This document shows, piece by piece, positions 34,876-42,658 of a stretch of DNA of 64,000 nucleotides. Below the pieces are notes generated by a model. It saw nothing but the letters and a program-made list of their open reading frames with translations. It was not told the DNA's origin and searched no databases. The stretch is from NCBI RefSeq assembly GCF_900232995.1, contig NZ_OCVX01000004.1, positions 222,126 to 286,125 of the forward strand, given 5' to 3'. This DNA comes from Mycobacterium simulans (lineage in GTDB: Bacteria; Actinomycetota; Actinomycetes; Mycobacteriales; Mycobacteriaceae). Position 1 is the stretch's first letter, and every line of letters starts with the position of its first letter. Made by a program: the position numbers and the translations under genes.

Positions 34876-35463
34876 ATGCGCCGAAATGTCTGCATACCCC
34901 TGAGCGCCGCCGCCGTCGTAGCGGTGCTCGGATTCTCGGGGTGTGCGCATGACGAGCCAAAGAAAACGTCGCCTGCTGCTCCCCCCGTCCCACCGGCGAC
35001 TTCAAGTGCGGTTGCGGCGCCGCCGAGTGCCCCGCTGCCGGCACCCGAAGCGCTGACCGATGTGCTGTCGCGGCTCGCCGATCCGGCCGTGCCGGGCCCC
35101 AACAAGCTGAACCTCGTCGAAGGCTCAACCTCCGAGACGGCCGCCGCTTTGGACCGGTTCACCACCGCCGCGCGAGACGGCGGGTATCTGCCCATGACCT
35201 TCGCGGCCAACAACCTCGCCTGGTCGGACCGGAACCCATCCGACGTGGTGGCCACCGTCGTCGTCACCACCGCCCAACCCAACAACCGTGAGTTCACCTT
35301 CCCGATGGAGTTCAAGCCCTTCCAGGGGGGCTGGCAGTTGTCCCGGCAAACCGCGGAAATGCTACTGGCCCTGGGAAATTCACGGGGTTCGACGCCCGCA
35401 CCCAGCCCTGCACCGTCGACCGCCCCCAACCAAGCGCCGGCCCCGACTTCAACTCCAGGCTGA
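34876..35463 (+). CDS. lppK: LppK, MTB12-family lipoprotein
   Basis: 195 residues (M. tuberculosis 189) from ATG 34876. Basic start MRRNVCIPL, hydrophobic core, lipobox FSGC with the acylated Cys at about 23. A Pro/Ala linker follows, then a single MTB12-like domain about 60-175 (LTDVLSRLADPAVPGPNKL, DGGYLPMTFAANNLAW, REFTFPMEFKPFQGGWQLSR) and a Pro/Ser/Thr tail. Anchored outside the membrane; a small NTF2-like fold is known for the family, but the ligand is unknown. Confidence 0.9.
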   Translation: MRRNVCIPLSAAAVVAVLGFSGCAHDEPKKTSPAAPPVPPATSSAVAAPPSAPLPAPEALTDVLSRLADPAVPGPNKLNLVEGSTSETAAALDRFTTAARDGGYLPMTFAANNLAWSDRNPSDVVATVVVTTAQPNNREFTFPMEFKPFQGGWQLSRQTAEMLLALGNSRGSTPAPSPAPSTAPNQAPAPTSTPG

Positions 35464-35472
35464 GCGGAACGT

Positions 35473-35766
35473 ATGTGGATCGGCTGGCTCGAGTTCGATG
35501 TGCTGTTGGGCGACGTGCGCTCGCTCAAACAGAAGCGGTCGGTAATCCGCCCGCTGGTTGCGGAGCTGCAACGCAAGTTCAGCGTCTCGGCCGCCGAGAC
35601 CGGTTCGAATGACCTCTACCGACGGGCCGGCATCGGCGTATCCGTGGTGTCGAGCGATCGCGGCCACGCCGTCGATGTCCTGGACGCGGCCGAACGTCTG
35701 GTAGCCGCACATCCGGAGTTCGAGTTGTTGTCCGTGCGAAGGGGATTGCACCGTAGCGACGACTAG
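35473..35766 (+). CDS. DUF503 family small protein, Rv2117-like
   Basis: 97 residues from ATG 35473 (MWIGWLEFDVLLGDVRSLKQ). Ferredoxin-like family: KRSVIRPLVAELQRKFSVSA, NDLYRRAGIGVSVVSSDRGH, EFELLSVRRGLHRSDD. Conserved in many Gram-positive bacteria, often near ribosome maturation genes; function unresolved. It begins 9 bases after lppK and is probably co-transcribed with it. Confidence 0.88.
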   Translation: MWIGWLEFDVLLGDVRSLKQKRSVIRPLVAELQRKFSVSAAETGSNDLYRRAGIGVSVVSSDRGHAVDVLDAAERLVAAHPEFELLSVRRGLHRSDD

Positions 35767-35893
35767 GTCATCCGCACTGAATGCAGGCACCCAAAGCCCG
35801 GACGTCCAGCTGGGATCGGGATACGCTTTATGTCTGACCCAATGCGTCGGCCCTGCAATGAGCCAGGATGCCCGGGCGGTGGGAGGTGGGGAA

Positions 35894-36314
35894 ATGTCAA
35901 TGATGCTGGTGAGCCCAGAGGTGTTAGAGGCGGCGACCGCACAGTTGCAGCACATCGGCTCCACGTTGGGTACGGCCAACGCTGCAGCGACGGCCCAGAT
36001 CACCGCGGTGGTGGGCGCCGGCGCTGATGAGGTGTCGGCTGCGGTAGCGGCGCTGTTTTCGGCGCAAGGCCAGGCCTATCAAAGGCTTAGCGTTGAAGCG
36101 GCGGCATTTCACGACCGCTTTATACAAGCCCTCAATGGGAGCGCGAGCGCGTATGCGGCCGCTGAGGCAGCCAGCGTCGAGCAGATGCTGCTCGACGCTT
36201 TGAATGCGCCCACCCAATTGCTCTTGGGCCGCCCGCTGATTGGCGACGGCGCCAATGCCGCGCCTGGCACCGGAGCGGCCGGCGGGGCCGGCGGGATCTT
36301 GTACGGCAACGGCG
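35894..36314 (+). CDS. PE_PGRS protein, 5' part, broken by adapter sequence
   Basis: Starts at ATG 35894 with GGAGGTGGGG just upstream. A complete PE domain about 1-95 (MSMMLVSPEVLEAATAQL, ADEVSAAVAALFSAQGQAYQ, AAFHDRFIQALNGSAS) and the linker LLLGRPLIGDGANAAPG lead into the first GGAGGILYGNGG repeats. Genuine sequence stops at about 36314, where poly-G and adapter sequence begin. The 3' part of the same gene is most likely 36463-36870. A PE_PGRS gene between the Rv2117-like and trmI genes is not part of the M. tuberculosis order I know. ESX-5-type surface protein by family. Confidence 0.85.
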
Positions 36315-36462
36315 GGGGCGGGGGGGGGGGGGGGGGGGGGGCGGGCGGGGGCGGCCGCGGGGGGGGCCGGGGGGGGCGGGGGCGGGGGGGGGGGGGGGGG
36401 GGGGGGGGCGGGTCTGTGCGCCCCTGCACGGGGCCGCAGCGTCAGATGTGGATAAGAGACGG
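36315..36462. other. assembly artefact: poly-G plus Nextera read-1 adapter
   Basis: A stretch of almost pure G (about 36315-36410) leads into a degraded P5/read-1 adapter. GCAGCGTC at 36436-36443 is followed at 36444-36462 by a 19-base sequence differing from the Tn5 mosaic end at two positions. Before it, GGTCTGTGC resembles the end of the P5 sequence, followed by an index-sized gap. Poly-G is the no-signal call of two-colour Illumina chemistry. Not genomic; its length says nothing about the true distance. Confidence 0.93.
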
Positions 36463-36870
36463 GGCGGGCTGGTGATCGGCACCGGCGGCCAGGGCGGCGC
36501 CGGCGGTGCCGGCGGGGACGGCCCTTTCAACATCACTCGCGGACCTGGCGGTACGGGCGGCGGCGGTGGGGCCGGCGGCGACGGCGGGCTGCTGTACGGC
36601 AACGGCGGTGCAGGCGGCGCAGGTGGCGCCGGTGGAATCGGCGGGGACATGTTCATCGGCATGGCAGGCGGCAACGGTGGGGCCGGTGGTGCCGGCGGCG
36701 ATGCCCGACTGATCGGTGCCGGTGGTGCAGGGGGTGACGGCGGCGCCGGGGGAACCAGCTTGACCGTTGGCGCAGGTGGGTTCGGTGGGTTCGGTGGGGT
36801 CGCCGGGGTCGGCGGACGGCTGAGCGGCAACCCCGGCGAAGCAGGTACGGCTGGCCCGGACGGCGGGTGA
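36463..36870 (+). CDS. PE_PGRS protein, 3' part
   Basis: About 135 codons of PGRS repeats (GGQGGAGGAGGDGPFNITRG, GGLLYGNGGAGGAGGAGG, MFIGMAGGNGGAGG, GGFGGFGGVAGVGG) ending GTAGPDGG-TGA at 36868-36870. It is in a different frame from the PE half only because of the artefact. Presumably the C-terminus of the gene that starts at 35894; it could also come from a different PE_PGRS if the assembler joined two genes. Ends eight bases before the convergent trmI stop. Confidence 0.75.
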   Translation, partial: GGLVIGTGGQGGAGGAGGDGPFNITRGPGGTGGGGGAGGDGGLLYGNGGAGGAGGAGGIGGDMFIGMAGGNGGAGGAGGDARLIGAGGAGGDGGAGGTSLTVGAGGFGGFGGVAGVGGRLSGNPGEAGTAGPDGG

Positions 36871-36878
36871 TACGAAAT

Positions 36879-37721
36879 TTAGCCGTCTCGTCCTTCGCGC
36901 TTGCGCCCCAGCGGCGCCGGAGCCACTACACCGGGCGCCAGCCGACGCGCCGTAATCAGGAACGCGGTGTGCCCGCGCATCGAGTGCTGCGGCCGAACGG
37001 CCAAACCGACAACATTCCAGCCTCGCTGCAGCGTCTCCCACGATCGCGGTTCGGTCCAACACTGCTGAGCCCGCAGTGCCTCCACAACCTTCGACAGTTG
37101 GGTGACGGTGGCCACGTAGATCACCAGCACCCCGCCGGAGATCACCAGCCTGCCCACCGCGTCTAGCACCTCCCATGGCGCCAGCATGTCCAGCACCGCA
37201 CGATCAATCGACCCGTCGGGCAGTTCGGAGTCGGCGACATCATTGATGATCAGCTGCCAGTTGTCGGGTTGTCCGGCGTAAAAGTTGGTCACGTTGCGAC
37301 GAGCGTGTTCGGCATGATCGGCGCGCTGCTCGTAGGAGATCACCTGTCCCTCCGGCCCGACCGCCCGCAGCAGCGACAAGGTCAGCGCACCCGAGCCGGC
37401 TCCCGCCTCGAGCACCCGCGCGCCGGGAAAGATGTCGCCCTCGTGCACGATCTGCGCGGCGTCCTTGGGGTAGATCACCTGTGGTCCCCGAGGCATCGAC
37501 ATCACGTAGTCGACCAGCAACGGACGCATCACCAGGAAATGGGCGCCATTGCTGGATTTGACCACACTGCCTTGCTCCAACCCGATCACCACGTCGTGAG
37601 CGATCGAGCCGCGATGGGTGTGGAACTCGCTACCGGGGGTAAGCGACATCGTGTAGTGCCGACCCTTGGCGTCGGTGAGCTGGACACGTTCACCAACGGT
37701 GAACGGGCCGGTTGCTGACAC
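36879..37721 (-). CDS. trmI: TrmI, tRNA (adenine-58-N1) methyltransferase
   Basis: 280 residues from ATG 37721, the M. tuberculosis Rv2118c length. N-terminal beta-rich domain about 1-75 (FTVGERVQLTDAKGRHYTMS), then a Rossmann methyltransferase: SAM motif VLEAGAGSGALTLSLLRAVG about 103-122, acidic ligand VISYEQRADHAEHARRNV, and the substrate motif AVLDMLAPWEVLDAVG. It methylates A58 in the T loop of tRNA, working as a tetramer. Basic C-terminus APLGRKREG. Confidence 0.94.
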   Translation of the reverse strand: MSATGPFTVGERVQLTDAKGRHYTMSLTPGSEFHTHRGSIAHDVVIGLEQGSVVKSSNGAHFLVMRPLLVDYVMSMPRGPQVIYPKDAAQIVHEGDIFPGARVLEAGAGSGALTLSLLRAVGPEGQVISYEQRADHAEHARRNVTNFYAGQPDNWQLIINDVADSELPDGSIDRAVLDMLAPWEVLDAVGRLVISGGVLVIYVATVTQLSKVVEALRAQQCWTEPRSWETLQRGWNVVGLAVRPQHSMRGHTAFLITARRLAPGVVAPAPLGRKREGRDG

Positions 37722-37794
37722 GCCGTATAGCGTGCCAGCCGACTCGCCGTAGTCGATGCTCGGGGTTGTCGGCGCCCCGCTCTAGGCTGCGGGC

Positions 37795-38667
37795 ATGACC
37801 GACCAGCTGGTGGCGCCAGAGCCGGCTGTTCGCGTGTCGCGACCGGCGTTGTCACCGTCGCGGGCGGCGGACTTCAAACAATGCCCGCTGCTGTATCGGT
37901 TCCGTGCGATCGATCGGCTGCCTGAGGCGCCGTCGGTTGCACAGTTACGGGGGTCGCTGGTGCACGTCGCGCTCGAGCAGCTCTACGCGCTGCCCGCCGT
38001 GCAGCGTGGCCCGGACGCGGCAAGCGCACTCGTGGAGCCCGCCTGGGACCAAGTGATCGCCGGGGAGCCCGAGCTGGCCGCCCAGCTCGACCCCGGACAG
38101 CGCGTCCAATTGCTGGACGAAGCCCGCGCATTGCTGGCCGGCTATTACCGGCTCGAAGACCCCACGCGGTTTAGCCCGCAAAGCTGCGAACAGCGCGTGG
38201 AGGTCGAGCTAGCCGATGGCACGCTGCTGCGCGGCTTTATCGACCGGATCGACGTGGCCGCAACCGGTGAGCTACGGGTGGTCGACTACAAGACCGGCAA
38301 GGCGCCGCCGGCCGCGCGGGCGCTGGCCGAGTTCAAGGCGATGTTCCAAATGAAGTTCTACGCGGTGGCGCTGTTTCGTTCCCGCGGAGTGTTACCCACC
38401 CGGCTGCGGCTGATCTATCTGGCCGATGGCCAGGTGTTGGACTATTCACCGGACGGTGACGAGCTGCTGCGTTTCGAGAAGACGTTGATGGCTATCTGGC
38501 GGGCGATCCAATCCGCCGGCGCGACAGGCGATTTCCGGCCCAGCCAGTCGCGACTATGCGATTGGTGCCCTCACCAAAAGCACTGCCCGGCCTTTGGCGG
38601 GACGCCGCCGCCCTATCCGGGGTGGCCGGACGGTACGGACTCGTGTCCGACCGAACCGGCGGCATGA
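37795..38667 (+). CDS. RecB-like PD-(D/E)XK nuclease, Rv2119-like, with Fe-S cysteines
   Basis: 290 residues from ATG 37795. PDDEXK nuclease core: ALSPSRAADFKQCPLLYRFR about 20-40, LVHVALEQLYALP, Asp in LLRGFIDRIDVAATGE, and VVDYKTGKAPP supplying the catalytic Asp and Lys about 163-172. Four Cys (FKQCPLL near 29; LCDWCPHQKHCP near 262-271) form the iron-sulfur staple seen in AddB/Cas4-like nucleases. Probable DNA-repair nuclease. Its stop overlaps the start of the following thioesterase gene. Confidence 0.86.
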   Translation: MTDQLVAPEPAVRVSRPALSPSRAADFKQCPLLYRFRAIDRLPEAPSVAQLRGSLVHVALEQLYALPAVQRGPDAASALVEPAWDQVIAGEPELAAQLDPGQRVQLLDEARALLAGYYRLEDPTRFSPQSCEQRVEVELADGTLLRGFIDRIDVAATGELRVVDYKTGKAPPAARALAEFKAMFQMKFYAVALFRSRGVLPTRLRLIYLADGQVLDYSPDGDELLRFEKTLMAIWRAIQSAGATGDFRPSQSRLCDWCPHQKHCPAFGGTPPPYPGWPDGTDSCPTEPAA

Positions 38668-39440
38668 ACGGTTGCTTCTACCGCAGCCTCCCCGGTCACG
38701 GCGACTATCTGGCATTTAGCCCCACCGACTTCACCCGCAGCAATTGGGGTCCCGAAATTCAGCATGGCTCACCCCCGTTGGCGCTGCTGACCAAGCTGAT
38801 TGAGGAACTTTCGGCGGGCTCCGGTCACCGTATCGGCCGCCTCGGCCTGGACATCCTCGGGGCCATTCCGGTGGCCCCGGTGCGGGCCCGGGCCTGGGTG
38901 GAACGTTCGGGTTCGCGCGTCAGCATGATCATGGCCGAGATGGTCGCCGATCGTGTGGTGGCACGGGTAACCGCTTGGCTGCTGGCGGTTTCCGACACCG
39001 CCCACACAGCATCTGACCGCTATCCCCCGCTCGTGGAGGGACCGGCTCAACCCCGTCCGGCCGCATTCGCAAACGCTCGCGGCTATTTCGACGCCCTCGA
39101 TTGGCGCCCGCAGAAGACCGAAGGACAATCCGCCGCGGTGTCCTGGTTCAGCCCACTAGCCCACATCGTCGACACTGAGCCGACATCGGCGCTACAGCGA
39201 CTTGCCGTCGTGGTGGACTGTGCCAACGGCGTGGGCGCAGTTCTGGATCCGAGCGAGTTCGTCTTCATGAACACCGACACGGTCGTGCACCTGCACCGAC
39301 TGCCAACAGGGCGCGATTTCGGGCTGCGCGCTCTCGCGTCGATCGGTCCGGACGGTGTGGGGGTGACGACGTGCGAGGTCTTCGATAAGACCGGTTTCGT
39401 AGGTACCTCGGCGCAAACGCTTCTGGTCCAGCGCAGATGA
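38664..39440 (+). CDS. acyl-CoA thioesterase family (TesB-like double hotdog)
   Basis: 258 residues from ATG 38664 (ATGA overlap with the nuclease gene); the frame extends upstream inside that gene. N-terminal hotdog: SPTDFTRSNWGPEIQHGSPP, LAL, RIGRLGLDILGAIPVAPVRA. C-terminal hotdog: ALQRLAVVVDCANGVGAVL, FMNTDTVVHLHRLPTGRDFG, GVTTCEVFDKTGFVGTSAQT. This is the arrangement of TesB-like acyl-CoA hydrolases. Substrate unknown. I recall no counterpart here in M. tuberculosis between Rv2119 and Rv2120c, so with the next gene it looks like an inserted pair. Confidence 0.75.
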   Translation: MNGCFYRSLPGHGDYLAFSPTDFTRSNWGPEIQHGSPPLALLTKLIEELSAGSGHRIGRLGLDILGAIPVAPVRARAWVERSGSRVSMIMAEMVADRVVARVTAWLLAVSDTAHTASDRYPPLVEGPAQPRPAAFANARGYFDALDWRPQKTEGQSAAVSWFSPLAHIVDTEPTSALQRLAVVVDCANGVGAVLDPSEFVFMNTDTVVHLHRLPTGRDFGLRALASIGPDGVGVTTCEVFDKTGFVGTSAQTLLVQRR

Positions 39441-39446
39441 GACGGG

Positions 39447-40835
39447 TTAGTCGAGGGGCGACATATCCTGCAGCATCGTGGGAATGAGCTCGCTGACCGT
39501 GGGATGGATATGCATGGTTCGCGACAGCGTGGTGTACGGCGCCTTGGCTGACATGACATCTAGGATCGCGTGAACCGTCTCGTCCCCGCCGACGCCAAGG
39601 ATGGCCGCTCCCAAGATCTCGTGGGTCTCGGCGTCGACAACGATCTTCATAAAGCCTTGCGTCTCACCCTTTTCCACTGCTCGGCCGACCCTGGTCATCG
39701 GCCGCTTGCCTACCAGCGCCTTGCGACCCGACGCGCGGACCTGGCTCACGGTCATGCCCGCGCGACCCAAGGGCGGGTCGATATAGAGGGCATAGGTGGT
39801 GATGCGGTCGCTGACCCGACGCGGTTCATCATCGAGCAGATTGGCGGCAACGATCTCGAAATCGTTATACGAGGTGTGGGTGAAGGCACCCTTGCCGTTG
39901 CAATCGCCCATCGCCCAGATGTGGTCGACGCTGGTCTTCAGCTGGTCGTCGACCACGATGTACCCGCGGGCATCGGTCTGCACGCCCGCCGCCTCCAGAC
40001 CTAGATCGTCGGTGTTGGGTCGTCGGCCGACGGCCACCAGCAGATGGCTTCCTTGAACAGGGCTGGCTCCGGCCCTGGGTGTCAACTCAAAACCGTTATC
40101 GCGCTTAGTGACCCGCACATCGTTAGCGTCGAGGACGATGTCGATCCCTTCGGCGTCCAGGATCTCGTTGATAGTTGCCGAGACATCCTCGTCTTCTCGG
40201 GATGCCAGCCGCGGGCCCCGCTCCACGACAGTTACCGGGGCCCCGAAGCGCCGGTACATCTGCGCGAACTCCAGCGCGATGTAGCTGCCGCCAATAATGA
40301 CGAGATGCTCGGGCACCGTGTCGAGTTCGAGGATCGACACGTTGGTGAGGAATTCGACGTCGGACAGCCCAGGAATGTCCGGCACCACCGCGCGGCCGCC
40401 GACGTTGAGGAAAATCCGGTCAGCTCGTAGAACATCGTCGTTGACCCGCAGCGTGTGCGGATCCTCGAAGCGGGCGTGTCCGCGAAAGACGGTACAGCCG
40501 TGCATGCCCGCTAACCAGGCTTCGACACCCTTGCGGTCGTTGAGCATGATGTCGTCTTTGCGGGCCTTGACTTTCGCCATGTCCACGCTGATCGGTCCCG
40601 TCGCAACACCGTATTCGGCGCCGCGACGGGCAAGATGCGCGGCGTGAGCGCTCGCCACCAGCGTCTTGGTGGGGATGCATCCGGTGTTGACGCACGTGCC
40701 GCCGATCAGTTTGCGCTCCACGACCGCGACCCGCTGCCCGGCCTCGGTCAGACGGCCCGCCAGCGGCGGCCCGGCCTGGCCCGCGCCGACGATGATCGCG
40801 TCGAAGGCTTGTGCCTCACGGAAGCCCGCTGTCAC
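39447..40835 (-). CDS. FAD-dependent NAD(P)-disulfide oxidoreductase, mercuric reductase-like
   Basis: 462 residues from ATG 40835. FAD motif AIIVGAGQAGPPLAGRLTEA about 14-33. Redox CxxxxC in GGTCVNTGCIPTKTL about 46-58. NAD(P) motif VIIGGSYIALEFAQMYRRFG about 178-197. FAD site SVDHIWAMGDCNG, and the C-terminal His-Glu dyad in HIHPTVSELIPTML. Lacks the N-terminal HMA domain and C-terminal CC of true MerA, so mercury reduction is unlikely; a disulfide, quinone or thiol substrate is more probable. Overlaps the start region of the DUF4126 gene downstream (ATGA). Confidence 0.85.
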   Translation of the reverse strand: MTAGFREAQAFDAIIVGAGQAGPPLAGRLTEAGQRVAVVERKLIGGTCVNTGCIPTKTLVASAHAAHLARRGAEYGVATGPISVDMAKVKARKDDIMLNDRKGVEAWLAGMHGCTVFRGHARFEDPHTLRVNDDVLRADRIFLNVGGRAVVPDIPGLSDVEFLTNVSILELDTVPEHLVIIGGSYIALEFAQMYRRFGAPVTVVERGPRLASREDEDVSATINEILDAEGIDIVLDANDVRVTKRDNGFELTPRAGASPVQGSHLLVAVGRRPNTDDLGLEAAGVQTDARGYIVVDDQLKTSVDHIWAMGDCNGKGAFTHTSYNDFEIVAANLLDDEPRRVSDRITTYALYIDPPLGRAGMTVSQVRASGRKALVGKRPMTRVGRAVEKGETQGFMKIVVDAETHEILGAAILGVGGDETVHAILDVMSAKAPYTTLSRTMHIHPTVSELIPTMLQDMSPLD

Positions 40836-41314
40836 AGAACGGCCGCTGCCGCAACAATGGCGAAACCACCCAGGACGGCGATCGAATCCTCCATCAGGGC
40901 GATGGGCAGGTCATGCCCGCCACGGGCGGCAACCAACCGGCGCCGAGCCTGATAGCCGCCGAGAGTGCCGAGCACGGCGCCGATCACACCGGCGCCCAGT
41001 CCGCCCCACCGGTAGCCCCACGCGGTGCCGACGACCGCGCCGGCCAAGCCGCCCAAGATAATCCGGACCGCAAACACCGGTGTCGCGGTCCGCGGCGGTG
41101 TCTTGGGAAGTTTGTCGTTGATCAGTTCGGCGACCGCAAGAATGCTGAGGATCACTACCGTCACGATGTTGCCCATCCAGGAAGCCCACGTGTGGTTGAG
41201 GTTGAGCCAGTTCAGGAAAGCGGCCCAGGCAACGACCGCGGGAGCCGTCACCGAACGCAGTCCGGCAACGAAACCGATTAAGAGGGCCAGTAGCAGGACA
41301 AGGACTTGCGTCAC
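40832..41314 (-). CDS. DUF4126 membrane protein, Rv2120c-like
   Basis: 160 residues from ATG 41314, same length as Rv2120c. Membrane helices about 5-20 (LVLLLALLIGFVAGLR), 28-45, 50-65 (IVTVVILSILAVAELIND), 88-125 with Gly-rich GGLAGAVVGTAWGYRWGG, and a terminal helix. The motif TAPAVVAWAAFLNWLNLNHT and the ELINDKLPKTPPRT loop are typical of the family. Function unknown. It lies upstream of, and overlaps, the oxidoreductase gene. Confidence 0.85.
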   Translation of the reverse strand: MTQVLVLLLALLIGFVAGLRSVTAPAVVAWAAFLNWLNLNHTWASWMGNIVTVVILSILAVAELINDKLPKTPPRTATPVFAVRIILGGLAGAVVGTAWGYRWGGLGAGVIGAVLGTLGGYQARRRLVAARGGHDLPIALMEDSIAVLGGFAIVAAAAVL

Positions 41315-41395
41315 AGCGATCCCTCCTGGGACAGACGAACAGCCACGGGAACGGCCCTAGCGGGACGCTAACACAGCGACCGCCTCGCCACATGT

Positions 41396-42259
41396 TCAAA
41401 ATCGGCAGAACCTGATGTCGGAAGCCAGGATCGCTTTGGCCCCGATAGCAGCGAGTTCGTCCATGACGCCGTTGACGCCACGGCGCGGCACCAGCGCGCG
41501 GATTGCGACCCAGTCCGGGTCGGCCAACGGCGCAATGGTCGGTGACTCCAATCCCGGCGTGATCGACGTGGCCTGGTCCAGGACCGAGCGCGGGCAGTCG
41601 TAGTCGAGCATCAGATACTGCTGGCCGAACACCACGCCCTGTACCCGGGCGACCAGTTGATCGCGCGCCGCGATGGCGTTGTCGTTGTGGTCTTCGTCGA
41701 GACGCTCGATCAGCACCGCCTCCGAATCACACAGTGGCTCACCAAAGGCCACCAGATCATGCATGCTCAGCGTGCGACCGGAGCCCACCACGTCGGCGAT
41801 GGCATCGGCCACCCCGAGTTGTACCGAAATCTCCACGGCGCCATCGAGTCTGATCACGGTTGCTGGAATTCCCTTGCTGTCCAAGTCTTTTCGGACAAGG
41901 TTTGGATACGCGGTGGCGATCCGTTTTCCGGCGAGGTCGGCCGTCGTCCAGCGCTGCCCGGCCGGGCCGGCGTAACGAAAGCTGGACGACCCGAAACCCA
42001 GCGCCAATCGTTCGCGCACCGGCGAACCAGAATCCAGCGCCAGATCCCGGCCAGTGATCCCGAAGTCGAGCTCGCCGGAACCGACATAGATGGCAATGTC
42101 TTTGGGCCGCAAGAAGAAGAACTCGACATTGTTGACGGGATCAATGACGGTCAGGTCCTTGGGATCGGTTCGGCGCCGGTAGCCGGCCTCCGCGAGGATC
42201 TCGGTGGCCGGTTCGCTGAGCGCACCCTTGTTGGGTACCGCCACCCGCAACATGCTCAT
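41396..42259 (-). CDS. hisG: HisG, ATP phosphoribosyltransferase (long form)
   Basis: 287 residues from ATG 42259 (ATGA overlap with hisE); M. tuberculosis 284. Catalytic part: RVAVPNKGALSEPATEILAE, IYVGSGELDFGITGRDLALD, and the PRPP loop ADAIADVVGSGRTL. C-terminal ACT-like regulatory domain about 215-287 (SPTIAPLADPDWVAIRALVP) binds histidine for feedback inhibition. First step of histidine synthesis: ATP plus PRPP to phosphoribosyl-ATP. Confidence 0.96.
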   Translation of the reverse strand: MSMLRVAVPNKGALSEPATEILAEAGYRRRTDPKDLTVIDPVNNVEFFFLRPKDIAIYVGSGELDFGITGRDLALDSGSPVRERLALGFGSSSFRYAGPAGQRWTTADLAGKRIATAYPNLVRKDLDSKGIPATVIRLDGAVEISVQLGVADAIADVVGSGRTLSMHDLVAFGEPLCDSEAVLIERLDEDHNDNAIAARDQLVARVQGVVFGQQYLMLDYDCPRSVLDQATSITPGLESPTIAPLADPDWVAIRALVPRRGVNGVMDELAAIGAKAILASDIRFCRF

Positions 42260-42537
42260 AACTTTCGGTACACGTCGTCGAGGGACAGTCCACGCGAAAT
42301 CATCAATACCTGAGTCCAGTAGAGCAACTGGCTGATCTCCTCGGCCAGCGCTTCATTGGGCTCGTGTTCGGCGGCCAGCCACACCTCCCCGGCCTCCTCC
42401 AAGATCTTCTTGCCCAGCGTATGTATCCCGGCGTCCAGGGCTGCGACCGTCGCGCTGCCGGCCGGCCGCGTGCGGGCGCGGTCGCCGAGTTCGACGAACA
42501 GATCCTCGAAGGTCTTCACGGCCAGCGATTGTTCCAT
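42256..42537 (-). CDS. hisE: HisE, phosphoribosyl-ATP pyrophosphohydrolase
   Basis: 93 residues from ATG 42537 (MEQSLAVKTFEDLFVELG), the M. tuberculosis length; 14 upstream in-frame codons are not conserved. MazG-like helical fold with Mg ligands in LEEAGEVWLAAEHEPNEALAEE. Second step of histidine synthesis. It is transcribed away from PPE37, and the iron boxes 58-86 bases upstream could also control hisE, as reported for its M. tuberculosis counterpart. Confidence 0.95.
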   Translation of the reverse strand: MEQSLAVKTFEDLFVELGDRARTRPAGSATVAALDAGIHTLGKKILEEAGEVWLAAEHEPNEALAEEISQLLYWTQVLMISRGLSLDDVYRKL

Positions 42538-42594
42538 GTGCCGGCGAGCAAAGTCACGGCGGTTTAGCCGGGCCCACACCGAAAGGACGCTTAC

Positions 42595-42623
42595 TTAGGA
42601 TAGCCTAATGTAGGCTAGCCTAC
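42595..42623. promoter_or_regulatory. two overlapping IdeR iron boxes
   Basis: TTAGGATAGCCTAATGTAG (42595-42613) matches the iron-box consensus at 14 of 19 positions by hand. A second, shifted site ending GTAGGCTAGCCTAC (42605-42623) matches at about 13 and contains a perfect 14-base palindrome. They lie between divergent hisE and PPE37. Known: IdeR-Fe represses the M. tuberculosis counterparts in iron-replete cells. Confidence 0.8.
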
Positions 42624-42658
42624 CCTCGTTATTTTCCTCATGTCCAAGGGAGCAGCCG

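Noticed and set aside
36315..36410. A 95-base nearly pure G tract that could be a G-quadruplex or contingency repeat.
   Set aside because: It runs directly into Nextera adapter sequence, so it is dark-cycle poly-G from sequencing, not genome.
40420..40835. True mercuric reductase.
   Set aside because: The CxxxxC active site is present, but the HMA domain and C-terminal vicinal cysteines of MerA are missing and there is no mer operon.
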